7,730 nt of DNA from Lysobacterales bacterium CG02_land_8_20_14_3_00_62_12 (GTDB lineage: Bacteria > Pseudomonadota > Gammaproteobacteria > Xanthomonadales > Ahniellaceae): NCBI GenBank assembly GCA_002785585.1, contig PEUI01000347.1:1-7730 (forward strand). The letters run 5' to 3'. The translations under genes were made by a program, and so were the position numbers. Shown one piece after another: positions 1-5,941 of this stretch. A model generated the notes under the pieces. The model saw only the letters and a program-made list of their open reading frames with translations, had not been told where the DNA came from and did no database searches. Positions within the stretch are counted from its first letter, which is position 1. Every line of letters starts with the position of its first letter.

Positions 1-233
1 AGTCCTTTGACCAGAACGCTGGGTGTTTTGATGTCATCACCCAATCCCAGCGGCCAGCCGGGCAGCCGATCATACCGGTTGCCGCGAGCGATGGTCCGCG
101 GCCGTTAAGCGCCACGGCGTTGGATTGAACTAGATGCCAGCAAGTAGCCCGCATGAAACGAAGTGGCTTTCAACAGCGGAGCTGGTCAATGCGGGGATCC
201 GCTGCGACCGGGGCAAATCGCAGCGACCTGGTC
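1..233. other. Left-edge region with no supported gene
   Basis: No start codon with a convincing ribosome binding site and no complete reading frame of plausible length lies here. A plus-strand frame is open from base 1 and stops at 106-108, and two minus-strand frames are open off the left edge, so the end of a plus gene or the start of a minus gene cannot be excluded. The only clear structure is the hairpin at 200-225, listed separately. Confidence 0.5.
200..225 (-). terminator. GC-rich hairpin just downstream of the DUF2167 gene
   Basis: Positions 200-207 (cgctgcga) and 218-225 (tcgcagcg) are a perfect 8-bp inverted repeat around a 10-nt loop. In the minus-strand transcript a U-G pair can extend the stem by one. 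The hairpin begins 8 nt after the stop codon of the DUF2167 gene (stop ends at 234). No U-tract follows, so this is not a classic intrinsic terminator. It may protect the mRNA 3' end or assist Rho-dependent termination. A weaker hairpin (191-202) overlaps it and would compete for bases 200-202. Confidence 0.4.
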
Positions 234-1130
234 TCAATCCGCCTTGCGGCCAAAAAAGCGCTTGAGCCAGGCGGCGAGCGCGATCAGTCCGAGGATGACC
301 AGTTTTTTGGCTGCGAGCAGCATCACCAGCAGCTTGGCGAACAGGCCGGTCTTGGCGGCGATTGCGCCACCGACCAGGGCGGCGAGGCCATAGCCCGCCA
401 CTTTGTCGGTCGAGGAATTGAAATCGGCGTAGCGTTCGCCCTCATCGAATTCAGTCATCGCCATCACTTGGCCCATGCCCGCTTGCACCAGTTCCAGATC
501 GCTGACATTGGCGACCGCATTCATGCTCAGATAACCGGCGCGACCGAGTACGCGGATGTCGTAATTCAAGGTGTGTTCGGCGCTATCACCGAAGGCAAGC
601 TCCTTGGCCCAATGCAATTTGCGGCTACTGGCGTCATAGCGCGGCGGCGCTGCCCAGCCGATCAACTGGACTTTCTGGTAGCCCGCTTTTTCACGTTCGC
701 CATTGGCTGCCAGCGTGTCTGCCTGCATCTCTTTCAACATTTTGTCGTAGTCGATGCTGGTGGCGTCTTCGTCGGCGACGTGGCCGTCGTCGGCGTAAGT
801 GAGTACCACCACCCAGGAATGTTCGCCGAGCAAATCGATGTCGTCGGGCACCAGCAATCCGAGCACGCTGTCATCCGGCGGGTTGCCCCAGAGACCCTCC
901 AGCACTTTCCGGCCATCGGCGGCATCGAGGTAATGAAAACCCCTCCGCACATGCACGGTGGCGTGGGCGCTGCCGAGCGCAAAGTCGCCGTCACGGTAAT
1001 GCAGGTCGGCCAGCAACTTCTGATTGGCAGACGCTTGATCGGTTTGGGCCTCCGATTCAGCAGCGGTAACGGCGTTCACGCTGGCAGCGAAGCCGAGCAG
1101 GGCGCAAAGCAGGAGCTTCGGCAAGTTCAT
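234..1130 (-). CDS. DUF2167 family membrane-anchored protein
   Basis: This 298-residue protein matches the DUF2167 family of uncharacterised membrane-anchored proteins, in length and in motifs. Residues 1 to about 23 form an exported leader with a hydrophobic core (LLLCALLGFAA) and an alanine-rich cleavage region. Family hallmarks are the block at 85-130 (GLLVPDDID, then SWVVVLTYADDGHVADEDA) and the block at 150-177 (GYQKVQLIGWAAPPRYD, then LHWAKEL). About 245-260 and 264-289 are hydrophobic and end in a basic tail (KRFFGRKAD), so the C-terminus is likely anchored in the inner membrane with the main domain in the periplasm. The start is supported by GAGGT (complement of 1138-1142) seven bases before the ATG. 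It is a single-gene unit diverging from the peptidase gene. The family has no established biochemical function, so none is assigned. Confidence 0.93.
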   Translation of the reverse strand: MNLPKLLLCALLGFAASVNAVTAAESEAQTDQASANQKLLADLHYRDGDFALGSAHATVHVRRGFHYLDAADGRKVLEGLWGNPPDDSVLGLLVPDDIDLLGEHSWVVVLTYADDGHVADEDATSIDYDKMLKEMQADTLAANGEREKAGYQKVQLIGWAAPPRYDASSRKLHWAKELAFGDSAEHTLNYDIRVLGRAGYLSMNAVANVSDLELVQAGMGQVMAMTEFDEGERYADFNSSTDKVAGYGLAALVGGAIAAKTGLFAKLLVMLLAAKKLVILGLIALAAWLKRFFGRKAD

Positions 1131-1137
1131 TCAAAAT

Positions 1138-1142
1138 ACCTC
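1138..1142 (-). promoter_or_regulatory. Ribosome binding site of the DUF2167 gene
   Basis: The minus strand reads GAGGT here, seven bases before the ATG at 1130. This supports that start codon over longer readings of the same frame, which extend up to 1675 through intergenic sequence. Confidence 0.7.
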
Positions 1143-1158
1143 AGGTTGGACGTGGAAA

Positions 1159-1177
1159 GGGGAGGGCGGGCGCAGGG
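1159..1177 (+). other. G-quadruplex-type motif upstream of the DUF2167 start
   Basis: Four runs of at least three G lie within 19 bases (1159-1162, 1164-1166, 1168-1170, 1175-1177), with loops of 1, 1 and 4 bases. This fits the canonical intramolecular quadruplex pattern. It is on the strand that templates the DUF2167 transcript, 29-47 bases upstream of the start codon. Folding and any regulatory role are inference, and such motifs also arise by chance in G-rich DNA. Confidence 0.4.
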
Positions 1178-1359
1178 CGAATGACCAAGCCTGGCGCATT
1201 GAGTTCTGAAGACGGGACCGCGAGCCGAGGCCGACCGTCTGCGGGCTGGCGCATCAGCGCAGGCGCTGCGGCTGGCGCGGGAGCGTTGCCATGTTAGGGC
1301 GCTGCCGGAATCGCCGCAATCCGCGTCAGCTCTGAAGCCGTTTCCATGGGGTGGGATGG

Positions 1360-1370
1360 CAGACCGTCTG
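1360..1370. repeat. 11-bp palindrome in the divergent intergenic region
   Basis: CAGAC-C-GTCTG is a perfect palindrome with 5-bp arms and one central base. Its nine-base part gaccgtctg (1362-1370) also occurs at 1233-1241, where the left arm is imperfect. Its position between divergent genes suits an operator half-site pair, but no known regulator consensus is recognised. It is immediately followed by a run of G. Confidence 0.3.
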
Positions 1371-1612
1371 GGGGGGCGGTGCGCTATTTCCCGGCGGTTT
1401 TCAGAACTGTCCAGACGCGGGTAACAAAGCAAATAAGCATGACGTTGCGGCAAACCCGCGCCGTTACTGCCTTGCGGGCATGGACCTTGCACGACAATAG
1501 CCGAAGACGGATGCCATCGACGCGACCAGGCAAGTGCGTCGGCGAGGATGGCGAACAGCATGCGGCGCATCACCTGGCCAACGGCGGCGCGTGGGCATCC
1601 ACCACAACTTGC

Positions 1613-1617
1613 AGGAG
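1613..1617 (+). promoter_or_regulatory. Ribosome binding site of the C25 peptidase gene
   Basis: AGGAG lies nine bases before the ATG at 1627. It decides the start of the long reading frame, whose first in-frame ATG is at 1534. Starting at 1627 places a typical signal peptide at the N-terminus, whereas starting at 1534 would add 31 mostly polar, arginine-containing residues before it. Confidence 0.75.
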
Positions 1618-1626
1618 ACCGCTCAG

Positions 1627-4600
1627 ATGAAATCGCTCGGAACCAGCCCGATCCGCAAAAATCGACGATCACCATTCGGTCGGCTGGCGTCGGTCGTGCT
1701 GGGCCTGTGGTTGGCCCCGAACTTGTCGGCGCAGGTGGTGTACAGCTACGACAACAACTCCGTGTTGGCGATTGCTGACAATACCGGCTGCGCCAGTTTT
1801 TCCGAGCACAGCTACCTGGTCGCCGACAGTTTTACGGTAGGCGATATCGCAGTCGGCGTTGATATCGACCACACTTGGCGCGGTGATCTGCGGCTGATCC
1901 TGGTGGCGCCGGACGGCAGCAGCATCACCCTGCCCAACGAGACAGCCAACGACAATGGCGACAACTACCGGGTGATGTTTTCGAGCAATGCCGAGGGCGT
2001 TCGCAATGACGGTGATGTCGATCCGCCCGCGAATGCGCCCTTCCGGCGCCTGGTCAACGCCAACAACATCAACTTCTACACCGGCAACGCCCAAGGTACC
2101 TGGCGACTGCGCGTCTGCGATCTGGCCGCACAGGATATCGGTACTTTGAACGCCTCGCGCCTGGTGTTGCGCGATGCGGCCGCTACCGCGCCCACGATCT
2201 GTGGCTCCAACCTCACCTACGACTGGGGCGCCAATGGCAATAACCAGCCGTTTGTCAGCGCGAGCGGCTTTGGCGTGACCATGAGCCAAGGGGCCACCAG
2301 CGGCGAGGCGCCGAGCGATGGTGACATAGGCGTCCCAAGTTTCATCACCAGGACCGGCACCAATGGGAATCATGCCGGCTACTACAGCCTAAACATGGAC
2401 ACTGCGGGTGATACAGAGCTATCTGTCGAACACAGCACCTTCAATTTTTCCGAACCAGTGTCCTCGCTCACTCTGACCATGCTCGACGTGGACAAGTCCA
2501 ATGGCAATGGTTGGGAGGATTACCTGCGGGTCGAAGGTTTCGATAGCGGCGGCAATGCGGTTCCGCGGCAGATCGTCGCTGCCAATGCCCAACTCCAGTT
2601 TGCCGGCGACTGGTTGGAGGCCGACTTGTCGGCGGCGCCGAACAACACCGATGGCAACTTCACTGTCAGTTTTACCCGCGCGGTGAGCTCGGTGCGGATT
2701 ACCTATGCTCAGGGCGATCAGCCGCAGACCAATTCGGTTTTCCAGATCGTCGGCGTGTCGGATTTCTTTTTTTGCGTCTTCGACTACGGCGACGCGCCGG
2801 CCAGCTATAGCACCGCCGACGCCAGTGGCACGGTCGCGCGGCATGTGCTGGCGGATCGCAACAGGTTCCTCGGCACCGCCCCCGACGGCGAGGCCGATGG
2901 CAGCCCTGGCCCCAACGCCGACGGTGATGGCGCCGACGAAGATGGGGTCACCTTCCCGACCAAGATCAGCCCGGTCGGCTTACCGCAGTTCTGGCGCTGC
3001 GGCAGCTACGACACCAGCATCGGCGAGTATTGCGTCAGTGTGTCGGCGAGCAACGGCACCGGCACGGATGCGCAGTTGGTCGGCTGGGTCGATTTCAATG
3101 CCGACGGCGATTTTCTCGATGCCAACGAACGCTCGCTGCCGGCCTTGGCGCAAGCGGCCGGGGGCGCCGCCGACGCCACCTTCATCACCGGCAATGTGCC
3201 GAGCGGATTTTCCGGTACCCGCATCCTGCGCTGGATCGGGATCACCAATGCGACGCTGGCCACGACTTATCTGCGCGTGCGCCTGACCAGCGATCCCGGC
3301 TTTTTCAGTGATGCTTCCCCACAGCCGACCGGCCAGCTGCGCGATGGCGAAATGGAAGACCACCTGATCCCGGCCAACACCCTGCCGGTGCGGTTGATGC
3401 AGGTGCAGTCGGAACGGGTCGACGGGCGATTGAGCGTGCGTTTCACCAGCGCCAGCGAAGTGGCCAATGTCGGCTACAGCATCGAGGAGATGGTCGCTGG
3501 CGCGCTCAAGCCGTTGGCGCCGAATCTGCTGGCCAGCGCTGCCGTCGATAGCGCCGAAGTCAACGATTACCAGATCACCCTCGACCGCGCTCCGGAGTCG
3601 GGAAATTTCTACATCGTCGATCACGATACCCACGGTGGCCGCAACCTGCGCGGTCCGTTTCTGGTCGGCGCGAGCTATGGCGCCAAGCCAGTGTTGACGG
3701 TGCCGCATTGGTCGCAGGTACGTGCCGAACTCGCCATGGTCAGCGAACGCAACCAGGCCACCACGGCCGCCGCCAAGGCTGGCCGCCTGTGGGTGACCGA
3801 ACCGGGCTTCTACCGGGTGGGCGCGGCGATGCTCGCGGCTGCTGGCGTCGATCTCATCGGCACGCCGGTGGCTGATATTGCCGTCACCTTCCGTGGCGAG
3901 GGCGTGCCTCGACGCATCGCCAGTGCCGGAGCGACCTTCGATTCCGCTTCGACCATCGATTTTCTGGTGGCGCCCGGCTATTCCTTGTACACGGCCGAAC
4001 TGCCCTATCTGATCGGCAGCGATGGTGTGGGCGTGATCGCCATTGGGGACCTGCCTCGCGTTGCCACGATCACCCGCCCGGCCTGGTATTGGGAGCGCAC
4101 CCGCTATGCCCCGGAACGCTGGTACAACATCGGCTCGCCGGGCATCGATCCCTGGCAGGCGGATCGCCTGCTGGCGTTTTCGACCCAGGCCGCCAGCGTC
4201 GATCTCGGCCTGACCACGAGCGCCGTCGCGACCACGGATTTTGCCGCGCGGCTCAGCGCCGAGTTGATCGGCGTGACCAATTGGCCCGGCGCCGGGCAGG
4301 ATCACCGCGTCACCCTGAGCGTCAATGGCAGCCTACGTGGCACCGCGGTGTTTGACGGTGGCCGTGCCGAGACGCTGGCGGTGCTGCTGCCCGATCTGGC
4401 CAGCGGCAACCAGTCGATCCGCATCGAAGCCGACGGGCAGACCGGATTCGCCTACGATCTGGTCAACCTGGATGCGGTCGAATTGCACTATCCCCGGCTG
4501 CCGGTGGCGAGCGCGGGGCGGCTGTACATGCAACAGACCAACGCCGATGCCAGCGATGGTTTGGCCAGCGGCAGTGACCAGGAGAGTTCCAGTGGCGCCT

Positions 4601-5889
4601 TGTTCGCCGCCGATTTCGAAGGCGAGTTCACACCACCCGGATTTGTCGCCAGTGGTTTTGCCGACGGCGAGCTGATCGCCTATGCCGGTGGCGGGCGCGA
4701 CTGGCGCGCGCTCGGCGCGGTGTCGTCGGCGAGCGGCGGCGCGGTGACGGTGCCGCTGATCGCGGGCGCCAGCGATTATTTCATCGCCAATGTTGCGGCG
4801 CTGCCGGCACCGCGGGTCGAAGCGTTGCCGGTGGCGGCGGCGCTGCCGGTGGGTCCGACCGATTACCTGATCATCAGCCATGGCAACTTCATCGCGGCGA
4901 TGGCGCCTCTGGTGGCTTTGCAGGAGTCGCGCGGTCTGACCACCCAGGTCGTCGCTGTGGAACAGATTTTTCTCCAGTTCGGCCATGGCCTGCCGGAAGG
5001 CGCGGCGATCCAAAGTTACTTGAAGGCGGCGGTGGCAGCGCTTGGCGTGCGGTATGTGCTGCTGGTCGGTGCCGACACCTACGACTACAAGGATTATCTC
5101 GGGCTCGGTTCGGTGAGCCTGGTGCCAACTTTGTACCAATCGCTCGGCAATGGCATTCGCTACGCGCCGACCGACAACGCGCTCGCCGATTTCAACGATG
5201 ACGGCGTGCCGGAAGTCGCCATCGGACGCTTGCCGGTGCGTACCCTGGCCGAGTTCCAGGCGCTGAGCGACAAGCTCCTCGCGGTCGACGGCAGCAACCC
5301 GGGGCGCCGACTGCTGTTGGTCGCTGGCGGTAGCGATGAAGCGTCTGACTTCAAGGCGATCAGCGAAGACTTCGCCGCGCGCCTGCCCGGCGTCTGGCAG
5401 TCGAACCGCGCTTATGTCGATGACCTCGGCGTCAGCGCCGCCAACCACGCGGTGCTGGCGCAACTCAACTCAGGCGCGGGCCTGGTCAGTTACGTCGGCC
5501 ATTCGGCACCGATCCAGTGGAGCAGTGAGGACCAGGCCCTGCTCAGCGCCGGTGAGGTCGGCGCGCTGACCGGCGCGGTCAGCGATCTGATCGTGCAGTG
5601 GGGTTGCTGGAACAGTTATTTCGTATCGCCGCGCGCCGACACCATGGCGCACGCCTTCCTGCTGCCCGACCACCACGGTGCCGCAGCGGTGATTGGTGTC
5701 TCCACCCTGACCGAGGTCGAAGCACACCAGGCCTTGGGCGACGTGCTCTATCCACGGCTACTGCCGGGTACGCGCATCGGTGATGCCCTGCTGGCGGCCA
5801 AGCAGGCACTGGCCGGGCAATCAGGCATCATCCGAGACATCCTGCTGGCCAGCATGCTGCTCGGCGATCCGGCGATGCCAATCAGGTGA
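1627..5889 (+). CDS. Secreted multidomain cysteine peptidase, family C25 (gingipain-like)
   Basis: This 1420-residue protein is probably exported by Sec. Residues 1-35 form a signal peptide: a basic stretch (RKNRR), a hydrophobic core, and likely cleavage after NLSA. A P domain of the proprotein-convertase type covers about 55-182 (DIDHTWRGDLRLILVAPDG; GTWRLRVCD). A beta-rich module bracketed by Cys192 and Cys383 follows. Next is a GEVED-type region, 386-580, from DYGDAP through an Asp/Gly-rich stretch to DGEMEDH. A fibronectin-like segment opens with LPVRL at 586, and 690-1075 is linker and pro-region. The C25 catalytic domain fills about 1077-1420: YVLLVGADTYD (1143-1153), a TDN...ADFNDDG...AIGRLP block (from 1182), His1292 in YVGHS, Cys1327 in WGCWNS, and a terminal LLGDPAMP. 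The His/Cys pair matches the gingipain dyad. No sorting tail follows. The substrate is unknown; cleavage preference cannot be read from sequence. Confidence 0.9.
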   Translation: MKSLGTSPIRKNRRSPFGRLASVVLGLWLAPNLSAQVVYSYDNNSVLAIADNTGCASFSEHSYLVADSFTVGDIAVGVDIDHTWRGDLRLILVAPDGSSITLPNETANDNGDNYRVMFSSNAEGVRNDGDVDPPANAPFRRLVNANNINFYTGNAQGTWRLRVCDLAAQDIGTLNASRLVLRDAAATAPTICGSNLTYDWGANGNNQPFVSASGFGVTMSQGATSGEAPSDGDIGVPSFITRTGTNGNHAGYYSLNMDTAGDTELSVEHSTFNFSEPVSSLTLTMLDVDKSNGNGWEDYLRVEGFDSGGNAVPRQIVAANAQLQFAGDWLEADLSAAPNNTDGNFTVSFTRAVSSVRITYAQGDQPQTNSVFQIVGVSDFFFCVFDYGDAPASYSTADASGTVARHVLADRNRFLGTAPDGEADGSPGPNADGDGADEDGVTFPTKISPVGLPQFWRCGSYDTSIGEYCVSVSASNGTGTDAQLVGWVDFNADGDFLDANERSLPALAQAAGGAADATFITGNVPSGFSGTRILRWIGITNATLATTYLRVRLTSDPGFFSDASPQPTGQLRDGEMEDHLIPANTLPVRLMQVQSERVDGRLSVRFTSASEVANVGYSIEEMVAGALKPLAPNLLASAAVDSAEVNDYQITLDRAPESGNFYIVDHDTHGGRNLRGPFLVGASYGAKPVLTVPHWSQVRAELAMVSERNQATTAAAKAGRLWVTEPGFYRVGAAMLAAAGVDLIGTPVADIAVTFRGEGVPRRIASAGATFDSASTIDFLVAPGYSLYTAELPYLIGSDGVGVIAIGDLPRVATITRPAWYWERTRYAPERWYNIGSPGIDPWQADRLLAFSTQAASVDLGLTTSAVATTDFAARLSAELIGVTNWPGAGQDHRVTLSVNGSLRGTAVFDGGRAETLAVLLPDLASGNQSIRIEADGQTGFAYDLVNLDAVELHYPRLPVASAGRLYMQQTNADASDGLASGSDQESSSGALFAADFEGEFTPPGFVASGFADGELIAYAGGGRDWRALGAVSSASGGAVTVPLIAGASDYFIANVAALPAPRVEALPVAAALPVGPTDYLIISHGNFIAAMAPLVALQESRGLTTQVVAVEQIFLQFGHGLPEGAAIQSYLKAAVAALGVRYVLLVGADTYDYKDYLGLGSVSLVPTLYQSLGNGIRYAPTDNALADFNDDGVPEVAIGRLPVRTLAEFQALSDKLLAVDGSNPGRRLLLVAGGSDEASDFKAISEDFAARLPGVWQSNRAYVDDLGVSAANHAVLAQLNSGAGLVSYVGHSAPIQWSSEDQALLSAGEVGALTGAVSDLIVQWGCWNSYFVSPRADTMAHAFLLPDHHGAAAVIGVSTLTEVEAHQALGDVLYPRLLPGTRIGDALLAAKQALAGQSGIIRDILLASMLLGDPAMPIR

Positions 5890-5941
5890 CCGGAGGCGGA
5901 AGACAGAGGACTGAGGCAGAAGGCACAAGCCGGAAGACGGA
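5890..5941. other. Purine-rich spacer between convergent genes
   Basis: This 52-bp gap separates the convergent peptidase and yadH stop codons. The plus strand is mostly A and G, with ggaagac repeated exactly at 5898-5904 and 5932-5938 and related heptamers between them. I see no stable hairpin and no T-run, so no intrinsic terminator for either gene is evident. Confidence 0.5.

Larger units (their letters stand above)
1131..1626. other. Divergent intergenic region, about 500 bp
   Basis: This stretch separates the divergently read DUF2167 and C25 peptidase genes, so it should hold promoters for both. I could not find a convincing -35/-10 pair for either direction. Visible features are one ribosome binding site at each end, a G-rich quadruplex-type motif (1159-1177), a compact inverted repeat (1255-1260 with 1263-1268), a palindrome (1360-1370) and a 7-G run (1370-1376). 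Short reading frames cross it, but they have no credible start signal and an arginine-rich composition typical of out-of-frame high-G+C DNA. Confidence 0.6.

Noticed and set aside
153..1184. Plus-strand open frame of 343 residues
   Set aside because: It is antisense to the DUF2167 gene over nearly its whole length. Its protein is His- and Gln-rich with no recognisable domain, whereas the minus strand shows clear family motifs and a ribosome binding site.
1255..1268. Inverted repeat CAGCGC-AG-GCGCTG as a terminator
   Set aside because: The loop of two bases is too tight for a full stem, there is no T-run, and it lies in a divergent region where no transcript should end.
1472..1499. TTGCGG/ACAATA as a promoter for the peptidase gene
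   Set aside because: The spacing is 16 bases but both hexamers match consensus poorly, so it is not distinguishable from chance.
1534..1626. N-terminal extension of the peptidase to the ATG at 1534
   Set aside because: It adds 31 mostly polar residues before an otherwise normal signal peptide and ignores the AGGAG placed nine bases before 1627.
1346..1630. Plus-strand 94-residue frame whose stop overlaps the peptidase ATG as ATGA
   Set aside because: The overlap looks like translational coupling, but there is no ribosome binding site, the composition is arginine-rich and out-of-frame-like, and the peptidase has its own AGGAG. An upstream leader peptide is not excluded, but it is not supported.
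1127..1675. Minus-strand 182-residue frame across the intergenic region
   Set aside because: It starts inside the peptidase gene and reads through the DUF2167 ribosome binding site. Its composition is rich in Arg, Ser and Cys, typical of noncoding GC-rich DNA.
2980..5463. Long minus-strand frames opposite the peptidase gene (2980-4305 and 4333-5463)
   Set aside because: These are antisense shadows caused by high G+C codon usage. They are rich in Arg, Gln and His with no domains, and the plus-strand frame has continuous domain structure.
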